In this document: one piece after another, positions 35,465 to 44,210 of the stretch
Layout: the number at the start of each line of letters is the position of its first letter
Position numbering within the stretch: the first letter of the stretch is position 1
Assembly (NCBI RefSeq): GCF_000497445.1
Contig: NZ_CM002285.1
Coordinates: 7,611,928-7,675,927, forward strand
Origin: Streptomyces roseochromogenus subsp. oscitans DS 12.976
GTDB lineage: Bacteria > Actinomycetota > Actinomycetes > Streptomycetales > Streptomycetaceae
Length of the DNA: 64,000 nt
Direction of reading: 5' to 3'
Translations under genes and position numbers: made by a program
The notes under the pieces: generated by a model
Told to the model about the DNA's origin: nothing
What the model saw: only the letters and a program-made list of their open reading frames with translations
Database searches by the model: none

Positions 35465-36361
35465 GTGAGGATCAAGCGCACCACTCCCCACAACGGCACT
35501 GCGAGACGGACCCGGCTGATCGCCGTGGCCACCGGCTTCCTGGCCGCCGCGGCGTTCGCCGCCCCCACCGCGCACGCGAGCGACAACCACTTCACCGCCG
35601 CCCAGCTCACCAAGGCGAGCGACTCCGTCGGCAAGGCCGATGTGGCCGGTACGGCCTGGGCGGTCGACAGCAAGACCAACCGTGTCGTCGTCACCGCCGA
35701 CAGCACGGTGTCCGAGGCCGCGATCGCCAGGATCAAGCGGCAGGCCGGCGCCAACGCTGAGGCGCTGACCATCAAGCACACCTCCGGCAAGTTCAGCAAG
35801 CTCATCACGGGCGGCGACGCCATCTACGGCGGCCAGTACCGCTGCTCGCTCGGTTTCAACGTGCACAGCGGCAGCACGTACTACTTCCTCACCGCCGGGC
35901 ACTGCGGCCAGGTCGCCTCCACCTGGTACAGCAACTCCGGCCACACCACGGTGCTGGGCACCACCGTCGACTACAGCTTCCCGGGCAACGACTTCGCGCT
36001 GGTGCGGTACACCAACTCCTCGATCGCGCACCCGAGCGCGGTCGGCAGCCAGAGCATCACCAGCGCGGGTACGCCGAGTGTGGGCCAGACCGTCTACCGG
36101 CGCGGCTCCACGACCGGTACGCACAGCGGGCAGGTCACGGCGCTGAACGCCACCGTCCACTACGACAGCGGTGAGACCGTCAGCGGCCTGATCCAGACCA
36201 CGGTGTGCGCCGAGGGCGGCGACAGTGGTGGGCCGCTGTACGCGGGTTCTGTGGCCTACGGGCTGACGTCCGGGGGCAGTGGTGACTGCACCTCCGGTGG
36301 TACGACGTTCTTCCAGCCGGTCACCGAGGCGTTGAGCTACTACGGGGTCACGCTGCCCTGA
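35465..36361 (+). CDS. Secreted chymotrypsin-fold serine protease (streptogrisin-like) 1
   Basis: 298 aa. The order is signal peptide (to about residue 38, TAHAS), a short pro-domain (about 40-115), then the mature enzyme from about [20 protein letters not shown]. The catalytic triad is His146 (TAGHC), Asp176 (GNDFALV) and Ser254 (GDSGGP). Cysteines around each are placed for disulfides. It is related to S. griseus proteases A/B and SAM-P20. GTG 35465 follows GGGAGGGAA. Located directly before a second paralogue. Confidence 0.93.
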   Translation: MRIKRTTPHNGTARRTRLIAVATGFLAAAAFAAPTAHASDNHFTAAQLTKASDSVGKADVAGTAWAVDSKTNRVVVTADSTVSEAAIARIKRQAGANAEALTIKHTSGKFSKLITGGDAIYGGQYRCSLGFNVHSGSTYYFLTAGHCGQVASTWYSNSGHTTVLGTTVDYSFPGNDFALVRYTNSSIAHPSAVGSQSITSAGTPSVGQTVYRRGSTTGTHSGQVTALNATVHYDSGETVSGLIQTTVCAEGGDSGGPLYAGSVAYGLTSGGSGDCTSGGTTFFQPVTEALSYYGVTLP

Positions 36362-36375
36362 AGCCGGCTTGTCGA

Positions 36376-36407
36376 GTCCCCGTACGCCCCCGGCGTACGG
36401 GGACTTT
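36376..36407. terminator. Perfect 13-bp hairpin with T-run after protease 1
   Basis: GTCCCCGTACGCC and GGCGTACGGGGAC around a CCC loop, followed by TTT. It sits 15 nt after the stop. The rest of the 314-bp gap to protease 2 holds that gene's promoter region (GTTAAT at 36489-36494 is a possible -10) and no gene. Confidence 0.85.
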
Positions 36408-36675
36408 CCCTTGACGGGGATGGGTGAGAACAAGCCATGTGATCTCGTCACGTTGTGCAGAGGGCTACTTGCGCCTCGTGTTTGCAGTGTTAATTTCCCG
36501 GCGTGACCGTGGTCGGTCAAGTCCGTCGGGGGTGCGCACGTCGCTTCTCCGCGCGTCCTGAAGTCAACCTTGTGTGCCCCCTGTGTCGTTCGGAAGAGTG
36601 GGCCCTCGTCAACCAGCCTTCCGGTCCGTCGCCCCCACAAAACCGGCGGACCATCCCCCCACAGGAGGACGTGAG

Positions 36676-37758
36676 TTGAAGCACCGACGCATACCCAGGC
36701 GGCGGGCCGCCCTGGCCGGTGCGGGAATCGCCGCACTGGTCGCAGCGGGTGTCACCTTGCAGAATGCGAACGCCAGTGAGCCGGCGAAGTCCGCTCCGGA
36801 GGCGAAGGTTCTGTCCGCCCCGGCGGCTGGAAACCTCGCCTCTACGCTGCTGAAGAACCTCGGCTCCGGGGCCGCCGGCAGCTACTACGACGCCCAGGCC
36901 AAGAGTCTTGTCGTCAACGTGCTCGACCAGGGTGCCGTGAAAACCGTCGAGGCGGCCGGGGCCAAGGCGAGACTTGTCACCAACTCGCTCGCCGCGCTCG
37001 ACGGTGCGCGGACGACGCTGAAGAAGGACGCGACCATTCCGGGGACGTCGTGGGCGACGGACCCGGTCAGCAACAAGGTCGTCGTCACCGCCGACAAGAC
37101 GGTGTCGGGCGCGGAGTGGACCAAGCTGAGCAAGGTGGTCGACGGGCTCGGTGGCAAGGCCGAACTGCAGCGGTCGAAGGGGGAGTTCAAGCCCTTCATC
37201 GCCGGTGGTGACGCGATCAGCGGTTCCGGTGGGCGTTGCTCGCTCGGCTTCAACGTGGTCAAGGACGGGCAGCCGTACTTCCTGACCGCCGGGCACTGCA
37301 CCGCGGACATCTCCACCTGGTCGGACTCCAGTGGCAAGGAGATCGGGCAGAACGCGGAGTCGCACTTCCCGGGGACCGACTTCGGGCTTGTGAAGTACAC
37401 GGCGGACGTGGACCATCCGAGCGAGGTCGACCTGTACAACGGGTCCACCCAGAAGATCACCGGGGCCGCCGAGGCGACGGTCGGGATGAAGGTGACGCGC
37501 AGTGGGTCGACGACCCATGTGCACGACGGTACGGTCACCGGGCTGAACGCCACGGTGAACTACCAGGAGGGCTCCGTCAGCGGTCTCATCCAGACCGATG
37601 TGTGCGCCGAGCCCGGTGACAGCGGTGGCTCGCTGTTCTCGGGGAGCAACGCGATCGGGCTGACCTCGGGCGGCAGTGGCGACTGCACCTCCGGCGGGGA
37701 GACGTTCATCCAGCCGGTCACCGCCGCGCTGTCCGCTACCGGGGCGCAGATCGGCTGA
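36676..37758 (+). CDS. Secreted chymotrypsin-fold serine protease (streptogrisin-like) 2
   Basis: 360 aa, starting at TTG 36676 with AGGAGG 7 nt upstream (MKHRRIPRRRAALAGAGI). The signal peptide ends near NANASEP, and the pro-domain is longer (about 35-180) than in protease 1. The mature part starts around FIAGGDAISGSGGRCSLGFN. The triad is His207 (TAGHC), Asp235 (GTDFGLV) and Ser316 (GDSGGS). The last Gly-Ser replaces the usual Gly-Pro. It is a tandem paralogue of protease 1, differing in the size of its pro-region. Confidence 0.93.
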   Translation: MKHRRIPRRRAALAGAGIAALVAAGVTLQNANASEPAKSAPEAKVLSAPAAGNLASTLLKNLGSGAAGSYYDAQAKSLVVNVLDQGAVKTVEAAGAKARLVTNSLAALDGARTTLKKDATIPGTSWATDPVSNKVVVTADKTVSGAEWTKLSKVVDGLGGKAELQRSKGEFKPFIAGGDAISGSGGRCSLGFNVVKDGQPYFLTAGHCTADISTWSDSSGKEIGQNAESHFPGTDFGLVKYTADVDHPSEVDLYNGSTQKITGAAEATVGMKVTRSGSTTHVHDGTVTGLNATVNYQEGSVSGLIQTDVCAEPGDSGGSLFSGSNAIGLTSGGSGDCTSGGETFIQPVTAALSATGAQIG

Positions 37759-37786
37759 TTCGTTCTTCCGGCTGATTCGTTCTGTC

Positions 37787-37828
37787 GTGGAGTCCCGTCC
37801 CCGCGGGTGTGCGGGGGCGGGACTCCAC
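37787..37828. terminator. 18-bp hairpin after protease 2
   Basis: GTGGAGTCCCGTCCCCGC pairs with GCGGGGGCGGGACTCCAC with one G-T pair, loop GGGTGT. Confidence 0.85.
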
Positions 37829-37863
37829 GGTGTTTGCGCAGGTGAGAGGCGGCTGAATGGATG

Positions 37864-37879
37864 TCGTACACATGTTCGG
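37864..37879. promoter_or_regulatory. LexA (SOS) box upstream of dnaE2
   Basis: TCGTAC-ACAT-GTTCGG matches the actinobacterial SOS consensus TCGAACnnnnGTTCGA at 10 of 12 fixed positions. It lies 60 bp before the dnaE2 start, as expected for a damage-inducible mutasome. Confidence 0.75.
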
Positions 37880-37938
37880 GAATGAGGGTATGGTGGGGGT
37901 GGAAGTAGGGAACTGATGTTCGAGTGCGGGAGGTGGGC

Positions 37939-40900
37939 GTGCCGGGCTTCGTGCATCTGCACACCGTCTCCGGGTTCTCCCTGAGGTATGGGGCATCCCA
38001 TCCGGAGCGGCTGGCCGAGCGTGCCTCGGAGCGAGGGATGGATGCTCTCGCCCTCACCGATCGTGACACCGTCGCGGGGGTGGTGCGCTTCGCCAAGGCC
38101 TGTGCGAAGGCCGGCGTCCGCCCGCTGCTCGGTGCCGATCTGGCGGTGGAGGGGCCCGCGCGGGTGCGTGCGGATGATCCGGTACGCCGGGAACGGCGTG
38201 GCACCCCGGTGCGCGGTGGTGCTTTCGTCGATGAGTCGACGCCCCGCGTGACCTTTCTCGCCCGGGACGGCGCCCGGGGCTGGGCCGACCTGTGCCGCCT
38301 GGTCACCGCCGCCCATACGGCCACGGACGCCCCCCGGCTGACCTGGCCCGACAACCACGCCGACGGCCTGACCGTGCTGCTCGGTCCCGACTCCGACGTC
38401 GGCCGCGCCCTCGCCGCGGGCCGTCCCGACCGGGCTGCGAAGCTCCTCGCCCCCTGGCGCGAGGTCTACGGCGATGCGCTGAGGCTGGAGGCCGTCTGGC
38501 ATCAGCGCGAAGGCACCGGCCCCGGCTCCCTGCGCCTGGCCGCCCGTACCGTCGGCTTCGCTGCCGAGCAGGGGGTGCGGCCTGTGCTCAGCAATGCCGT
38601 CCGGTATGCCGACCCCGGGGCGGGGCCTGTCGCCGATGTGCTGGATGCCGCCCGGCGGCTGGTGCCCATCGACCCCGCCAAGGAGCTGGACTCGGGCGAG
38701 GCCTGGCTCAAGGACGCGGGTGACATGCTGCGGGTAGCCGAGCGGGTCGTGGAGGCTGCCGGTTATCGGCGGGACGTCGCGTACCGGCTGCTGGAGCAGA
38801 CCCGGGCGACCGCCGCCGAGTGCCTGGTCGACCCCGAGGACGATCTCGGCATCGGCACGGTTCATTTTCCCGAGGCGTATCTCGTCGGTGCCGGGCGGCG
38901 TACCGCCCAGCGCGTGCTCGCCTCGCGGGTGGCGGCGGGCATGGTGCTGCGCGGCTACGACGACCGCCGGGACTACTGGGCGCGGATACATGAAGAACTG
39001 GACGTCATCGCCTACTACGGCTATGCCTCCTACTTCCTGACGGTGGCTCAAGTGGTCGATGACGTACGGAAGATGGGGATCCGGGTGGCCGCCCGGGGGT
39101 CCGGGGCCGGGTCGCTGGTCAATCATCTTCTGGGGATCGCGCATGCCGATCCGGTCGAGCACGGGCTGCTGATGGAGCGCTTCCTTTCCAAGCGCCGTAT
39201 CGCCCTGCCTGATATCGACATCGATGTGGAGTCCGCGCGCCGGCTGGAGGTCTACCGCGCGATCGTCGACCGGTTCGGGACCGAGCGGGTCGCGACGGTC
39301 GCGATGCCGGAGACCTATCGGGTGCGGCATGCCATCCGGGACGTGGGCGCCGCTCTGTCCATGGATCCGGCCGAGATCGACCGGGTCGCCAAGTCCTTTC
39401 CGCACATCCGCGCCCGGGATGCGCGGGCCGCGCTGGAGGAGCTGCCCGAGCTGCGGAAACTGGCGGGCGAGAAGGAGAAGTTCGGGCGGTTGTGGGAGCT
39501 GGTCGAGGCGCTGGACGCGCTGCCGCGCGGGGTCGCCATGCATCCGTGCGGGGTGCTGTTGTCCGATGCCTCGCTGCTCGAACGTACGCCGGTGATGCCG
39601 ACCAGCGGTGAGGGCTTTCCCATGTCGCAGTTCGACAAGGAGGACGTGGAGGACCTCGGGCTGCTCAAGCTCGATGTGCTGGGCGTGCGGATGCAGTCGG
39701 CGATGGCCCATGCGGTCGCCGAGGTGGAGCGGGCGACGGGGGAGCGGGTCGATCTGGACGCGGTGCCGCCGGGGGACGCGGAGACCTATGAGTTGATCCG
39801 GTCCGCCGAGACGCTGGGGTGCTTCCAGATCGAGTCGCCCGGACAGCGGGATCTGGTGGGGCGGCTGCAGCCGAGTACGTTTCATGATCTGGTTGTTGAT
39901 ATCTCGCTGTTCCGGCCCGGGCCCGTCGCCGCCGACATGGTGCGGCCGTTCGTCGAGGCTCGGCACGGGCGGGCGCCGGTGCGTTATCCGCATCCGGATC
40001 TGGAGCGTCCGCTGAAGGAGACGTACGGCGTCGTCGTCTTTCATGAGCAGATCATTCACATCGTGGACATCATGACCGGCTGCGGGCGGGCCGAGGGGGA
40101 CGCGGTACGGCGCGGGCTGTCCGATCCCGAGTCGCAGGGGCGGATCCGGGTCTGGTTCGCTCAGCGCGCCGCGATGAACGGATATGACGCGGAAACGATT
40201 CAGCGGACCTGGGAGATCGTCGAGGCCTTCGGGTCGTACGGGTTCTGCAAGGCGCATGCCGTCGCGTTCGCCGTGCCGACGTACCAGTCGGCCTGGCTGA
40301 AGGCCCATCACCCGGCCGCTTTCTACGCCGGGCTGCTCACGCACGATCCGGGGATGTACCCGAAGCGGCTGCTGCTGGCCGACGCGCGGCGGCGTGGGGT
40401 GCCGATCCTGCCGTTGGACGTGAATGTGTCCGGGGTCGCCCATCGGATCGAACTGGTGTCTGAATCTGGAGTGTGGGGACTGCGGCTCGCTCTCTCCGAT
40501 GTGCACGGCATCAGCGAGGCCGAGGCACGGCGGATCGCGGGCGGGCAGCCGTACTCCTCGCTGGTGGACTTCTGGGAGCGGGGCCGCCCCAGTCGTCCGC
40601 TGGCCCAAAGGCTCGCCCAGGTGGGGGCGTTGGACGCCTTCGGTGCCAACCGGCGTGATCTGCAGCTGCACCTGACCGAGCTGCACCGGGGCGCCCGGGG
40701 CGGTGGCGGCGGGCAGCTCCCTCTGGCGGGCGGGCGGAAGACGGCTCCGGCCGGGCTGCCCGACCTCACCTCGGCGGAACGGCTCAGCGCCGAGCTGGGT
40801 GTGCTGTCCATGGACGCCTCGCGCAATCTGATGGACGACCACCGGGAGTTCCTCAAGGAGCTGGGCGTGGTCTCCGCGCGCCGGCTGCGCGAGGCGCGGC

Positions 40901-41382
40901 ACGGCGAGACCGTGCTGGTCGCGGGCGCCAAGGCGGCCACCCAGACCCCACCGATCCGCTCCGGCAAGCGGGTCATCTTCTCCACGCTGGACGACGGCAC
41001 AGGGCTGGTCGATCTGGCGTTCTTCGACGACTCGCACGATGCCTGCGCCCACACCGTCTTCCACTCGTGGCTGCTGCTGGTGCGGGGAGTGGTGCAGCGG
41101 CGCGGGCCGCGCAGTCTGAGCGTGGTGGGTTCCGCCGCCTGGAACCTCGCCGAGCTCGTCGAACTGCGGGCCACGGGCGGGCTGGACGAAGTGGCGGCGC
41201 GGCTCGCGGAGCCGGTGGCCCAGGGTGCGGACGGTGATCCGACCGGTGGACGGCGGATCCAGCTGCCGACCGGGTACGAGATGCATCCGTGGGCCGATCT
41301 GCGGCCCGCGGGCCAGGAGACCGCGCAAGGGCCTTCGGCGATGAAGAAGTTGTGGCACCAGAGTCCGGGGAGTGCGGGATGA
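37939..41382 (+). CDS. dnaE2: Error-prone DNA polymerase III alpha subunit, DnaE2
   Basis: 1147 aa. The PHP domain begins at the N-terminus (FVHLHTVSGFSLRYGASHPE). The polymerase active site includes RGSGAGSLVNHLLGIAHADP and ALPDIDIDVESARR (Asp about 425/427). The OB-fold region follows near the C-terminus (GLVDLAFFDDSHD). GTG 37939 has GGGAGG 5 nt upstream and is preferred to GTG 37924, which precedes that site. It synthesises past DNA lesions during the SOS response. It overlaps its Y-family partner gene by 4 nt. Confidence 0.96.
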   Translation: MPGFVHLHTVSGFSLRYGASHPERLAERASERGMDALALTDRDTVAGVVRFAKACAKAGVRPLLGADLAVEGPARVRADDPVRRERRGTPVRGGAFVDESTPRVTFLARDGARGWADLCRLVTAAHTATDAPRLTWPDNHADGLTVLLGPDSDVGRALAAGRPDRAAKLLAPWREVYGDALRLEAVWHQREGTGPGSLRLAARTVGFAAEQGVRPVLSNAVRYADPGAGPVADVLDAARRLVPIDPAKELDSGEAWLKDAGDMLRVAERVVEAAGYRRDVAYRLLEQTRATAAECLVDPEDDLGIGTVHFPEAYLVGAGRRTAQRVLASRVAAGMVLRGYDDRRDYWARIHEELDVIAYYGYASYFLTVAQVVDDVRKMGIRVAARGSGAGSLVNHLLGIAHADPVEHGLLMERFLSKRRIALPDIDIDVESARRLEVYRAIVDRFGTERVATVAMPETYRVRHAIRDVGAALSMDPAEIDRVAKSFPHIRARDARAALEELPELRKLAGEKEKFGRLWELVEALDALPRGVAMHPCGVLLSDASLLERTPVMPTSGEGFPMSQFDKEDVEDLGLLKLDVLGVRMQSAMAHAVAEVERATGERVDLDAVPPGDAETYELIRSAETLGCFQIESPGQRDLVGRLQPSTFHDLVVDISLFRPGPVAADMVRPFVEARHGRAPVRYPHPDLERPLKETYGVVVFHEQIIHIVDIMTGCGRAEGDAVRRGLSDPESQGRIRVWFAQRAAMNGYDAETIQRTWEIVEAFGSYGFCKAHAVAFAVPTYQSAWLKAHHPAAFYAGLLTHDPGMYPKRLLLADARRRGVPILPLDVNVSGVAHRIELVSESGVWGLRLALSDVHGISEAEARRIAGGQPYSSLVDFWERGRPSRPLAQRLAQVGALDAFGANRRDLQLHLTELHRGARGGGGGQLPLAGGRKTAPAGLPDLTSAERLSAELGVLSMDASRNLMDDHREFLKELGVVSARRLREARHGETVLVAGAKAATQTPPIRSGKRVIFSTLDDGTGLVDLAFFDDSHDACAHTVFHSWLLLVRGVVQRRGPRSLSVVGSAAWNLAELVELRATGGLDEVAARLAEPVAQGADGDPTGGRRIQLPTGYEMHPWADLRPAGQETAQGPSAMKKLWHQSPGSAG

Positions 41383-42392
41383 CCATTCTCTGCGTACGTT
41401 TCCAGCTGCCGCCGATGTACGAGGCGGCCCTGCCGGGACTGCTCGGGTTGCTGGAGGACTTCACCCCGGTCGTCGAGGCGCTGTCCCCGGACGGGGCGCT
41501 GGCCGATCTGCGCGGCGCCGAGCGGTACTTCGGGCGCAGCGCCGTGGAGCTGGCCTCGGTGATCCGGGTGCGGGCGCTCGCGCGACACGGCGTCGACTGC
41601 GTGATCGGCGCCGGTCCGGGGCCGACGCTGGCCCGCGTGGCGCTGCGCGACGCCCGGCCCGGGGTGACCTGTGTCGTGCCCGAGGACCCGGACGGCATCG
41701 CGGAGTTCCTCGCCGAACGGCCCGTGTCCGCGCTGCCCGGCGTCGGCGCGGCGACCGCCCGCACCCTGGGCGAGTACGGCCTGGACACCCTGGGTCTGGT
41801 CGCCGCCGCGCCGCTGTCCACGCTCCAGCGGCTGATCGGTGCGAAAGCCGGCCGCGAGCTGCGCGAGAAGGCGAGCGGCGTCGACCGGGACCGGGTCGTG
41901 CCGAACGCCGTCTCGCGGTCACTGGCGACGGAACGGGCCTTCGGCATCGATGAGTTGGACCCTGGACGGCATCGCAGGGCACTGCTGTCGGCTGCCGAGG
42001 AGATCGGCGCACGGCTGCGCGCGGTGGAGAAGATCTGCCGCACCCTGACCCTCACCGTGCGCTACGCCGACCGCTCCTCGACCACCCGAAGCCGCACCTT
42101 GAAGGAGCCGACCGCGCACTCGGCGGCCCTGACGAAGGTGGCCTACGGCATGTACGAGGCGCTCGGCCTGCAGCGCGCCCGGGTCCGCGCGCTCACCCTG
42201 CGCGCCGAAGGCCTGGCCCCCGCCGACCAGGCCTCCCACCAGCTCACCTTCGACCCCGTGGACGAGAAGGTCCGCCGGATCGAGGAGGTCGCGGACCGCG
42301 CGCGAGCGAAGTTCGGGCCCCGGGCGGTGATGCCGGGGGCGCTGGGGCGTGACTGCGGCTCCACGGCTGTCAGCTGGCCCAGGGCGGCGTGA
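41379..42392 (+). CDS. Degenerate Y-family polymerase, ImuB-like partner of DnaE2
   Basis: 337 aa. The little-finger and thumb parts are recognisable: helix-hairpin-helix LPGVGAATARTLGEYGL (about 113-129) and SRSLATERAFGIDELDPGRH. But the palm is reduced. The usual VDMDAFF motif is replaced by LCVRFQLPP, and the SxDE motif by LSPDGALADLRG, so the catalytic carboxylates are largely missing and the finger region is nearly absent. It is therefore probably a structural adaptor linking DnaE2 to the replisome, like mycobacterial ImuB. ATG 41379 overlaps the dnaE2 stop. Confidence 0.85.
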   Translation: MTILCVRFQLPPMYEAALPGLLGLLEDFTPVVEALSPDGALADLRGAERYFGRSAVELASVIRVRALARHGVDCVIGAGPGPTLARVALRDARPGVTCVVPEDPDGIAEFLAERPVSALPGVGAATARTLGEYGLDTLGLVAAAPLSTLQRLIGAKAGRELREKASGVDRDRVVPNAVSRSLATERAFGIDELDPGRHRRALLSAAEEIGARLRAVEKICRTLTLTVRYADRSSTTRSRTLKEPTAHSAALTKVAYGMYEALGLQRARVRALTLRAEGLAPADQASHQLTFDPVDEKVRRIEEVADRARAKFGPRAVMPGALGRDCGSTAVSWPRAA

Positions 42393-42756
42393 TCCGGCTG
42401 CCGTCGGTCAGCTCCGCCTCCAGACCTATGGAGGTGGTGACCCAGGAGAGCGCGGTGTGATCGGTCGGGTTCTCCACGGCGAGGGTCGTACCCGGGTTGA
42501 CGATCACCGTGTCGCCCGCACCGATGCGGTCGGTGCGGCCGTCGAGTGTGATCAGCAGTTCGCCCACGAGCAGATGAAAGATCTCCTCGCGGCTGACGGT
42601 GTGGGCGGGGGCCTTGATGCCGGCCGGGATCTCGCCGCGCCAGGCGCAGAGTTCCTTGCTACCGGTGAGCGGGGTGGCGTACGAGACGAAGCGGGCGCCG
42701 TGGCCCTGTCCGCCGCCCTGCTCGCCGTCGCCGGTGACCTTACGCAACGCATCCAT
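42370..42756 (-). CDS. Small cupin-domain protein
   Basis: 128 aa, starting MDALRKVTGDGEQGG. A single cupin barrel is seen: GIKAPAHTVSREEIFHLLVG (motif 1, with fewer metal-type His than classical) and DTVIVNPGTTLAVENPTDHT (motif 2). It may be a sugar-binding or sensory cupin and not an enzyme. It is convergent with the polymerase-like gene (23-nt overlap) and its 5' end overlaps the divergent MarR gene by 57 bp. Confidence 0.75.
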   Translation of the reverse strand: MDALRKVTGDGEQGGGQGHGARFVSYATPLTGSKELCAWRGEIPAGIKAPAHTVSREEIFHLLVGELLITLDGRTDRIGAGDTVIVNPGTTLAVENPTDHTALSWVTTSIGLEAELTDGSRITPPWAS

Positions 42757-43128
42757 GACGGGGTGGTGGCGCGCGGGTTCACCGATCTGCGGCCGGCACA
42801 CGGCTTCACCTTCGCGCGGCTCGCCCCGGGCGGGGCCACCGTCACCGACCTCGCGGTGCACCTCGGGGTGACCAAGCAGGCCGCGAGCCAGCTGGTGGAC
42901 GAGATCGTGCGGAAGGGATACGCCGAGCGGCGGCCGCACCCCCAGGACGTGCGGGCCCGGCTGGTCGTGTTGACCGAGCGCGGCTGGGCCTGCACCCGGG
43001 CGGCGGAGGAGGCGGCGGCCGAGGTGGTGGGGGCGTGGGCCGGGCTGTTGGGTGAGGGTGAAGTGCGGGTGCTGGGGGAGCGGTTGGCGCGGATTGCGCC
43101 CCATGGTCCGATCAGGCCCGCTTGGTGA
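42700..43128 (+). CDS. MarR-family transcriptional regulator
   Basis: 142 aa from GTG 42700 (VALSAALLAVAGDLTQRIHD). The winged helix has TVTDLAVHLGVTKQAASQLV as recognition unit and GYAERRPHPQDVRARLVVLT as wing. It likely controls the overlapping divergent cupin gene. The start is the only one giving a full-length N-terminal helix, but a shorter form beginning near 42765 cannot be excluded. Confidence 0.78.
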   Translation: MALSAALLAVAGDLTQRIHDGVVARGFTDLRPAHGFTFARLAPGGATVTDLAVHLGVTKQAASQLVDEIVRKGYAERRPHPQDVRARLVVLTERGWACTRAAEEAAAEVVGAWAGLLGEGEVRVLGERLARIAPHGPIRPAW

Positions 43129-43174
43129 GGGGCTGTCAAGTCCTGGTGGAGCGTTGGTTATCACTGGAAGTTTT

Positions 43175-43217
43175 TACTGGCGCGTAACTTCACATGTGCG
43201 CTACTCGCCCGTAACTT
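43175..43217. promoter_or_regulatory. 16-bp direct repeat in lipase promoter region
   Basis: TACTGGCGCGTAACTT (43175-43190) and TACTCGCCCGTAACTT (43202-43217), two mismatches, 27 bp apart. They lie 79-121 bp before the lipase start, as for an activator or repressor binding two sites. Confidence 0.55.
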
Positions 43218-43295
43218 GACGAGTGAACAGCATCCTCGTGATCCGGATCACAGGGTAAGGCCCCCACCCCCCTTGAGCCGCAAGGAGATCACCCG

Positions 43296-44159
43296 ATGCT
43301 GCCCTGGAAGCGAGTGCTCAGACCCCTCGCCGCGCTGCTCCTCACCGCCGCCGTCGCCACCGTTCCCGCCGCAACGGCCGCTGCCGCGGACACCGGGCCC
43401 AGCAGTGGCTGGAACGACTTCTCCTGCAAGCCCTCCGCCGACCATCCCCGCCCGGTCGTCCTGGTGCACGGCACCCTGGGCAACTCGGTCGACAACTGGC
43501 TGTCCCTCGCCCCCTATCTGAAGGACCGCGGATACTGCGTCTACTCCCTCGACTACGGCCAACTGACCGGCGTCCCCCTCTTCTACGGCCTCGGTCCCAT
43601 CGACAAGTCGGCAGAGCAGCTGTCGGCCTTCGTGGACAAGGTGCTCGCCGCGACCGGCGCCGCCAAGGCCGATCTGGTCGGGCACTCCCAGGGCGGCATG
43701 ATGCCCCGTTACTACCTGAAGTTCCTCGGCGGAGCCGCCAAGGTGAACGCCCTCGTCGGCCTCGCACCCGACAACCACGGCGCCACCCTGAGCGGCCTCA
43801 CCAACCTGCTGCCGTACTTCCCCGGCGCCACGGACCTGATCAAGGCCACCACCCCCGGCCTCGCCGACCAGATCCCCGGCTCCGACTTCCTCACCCAGCT
43901 CAACGCGGGCGGTGACACCGTCCCCGGAGTGCACTACACGGTCATCGCCACCAAGTACGACGAGGTGGCCACGCCCTGGCAGAGCCAGTACCTGAGCGGC
44001 TCCGACGTCCACAACGTCCTGCTGCAGGACCTGTGCCCGCTCGACCTCACCGAGCACGTTGCGATCGGCCTGTTCGACCGTATCGCCTTCCACGAGGTGG
44101 CCAATGCGCTCGACCCGGCCGACGCCACCGCCACCACCTGCGCGTCGGCCTTCAGCTGA
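43296..44159 (+). CDS. Secreted class 2 lipase/esterase
   Basis: 287 aa. The signal peptide MLPWKRVLRPLAALLL ends about residue 31. PVVLVHGTLGNSVDNW is the oxyanion loop, and the nucleophile is in DLVGHSQGGMMPR (Ser about 131). Asp and His of the alpha/beta-hydrolase triad are expected near TKYDEVATP and HVAIGLFD. It is similar to extracellular lipases of Streptomyces. AAGGAG lies 10 nt before ATG 43296. Monocistronic. Confidence 0.92.
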   Translation: MLPWKRVLRPLAALLLTAAVATVPAATAAAADTGPSSGWNDFSCKPSADHPRPVVLVHGTLGNSVDNWLSLAPYLKDRGYCVYSLDYGQLTGVPLFYGLGPIDKSAEQLSAFVDKVLAATGAAKADLVGHSQGGMMPRYYLKFLGGAAKVNALVGLAPDNHGATLSGLTNLLPYFPGATDLIKATTPGLADQIPGSDFLTQLNAGGDTVPGVHYTVIATKYDEVATPWQSQYLSGSDVHNVLLQDLCPLDLTEHVAIGLFDRIAFHEVANALDPADATATTCASAFS

Positions 44160-44166
44160 GGTGTCA

Positions 44167-44205
44167 CCGGGGCCTGTCCGACCTGAGCCGCCGGACAGGC
44201 CCCGG
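44167..44205. terminator. 14-bp hairpin between lipase and LPMO genes
   Basis: CCGGGGCCTGTCCG pairs exactly with CGGACAGGCCCCGG, 11-nt loop. It lies between converging genes and can terminate both. Confidence 0.85.
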
Positions 44206-44210
44206 AACCC

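Noticed and set aside
36517..41358. Very long minus-strand open frame (1613 codons) opposite dnaE2
   Set aside because: It is the high-GC mirror frame of dnaE2 and the protease; composition is Arg/Gly/Pro/His-rich without domains, while the plus strand has clear motifs.
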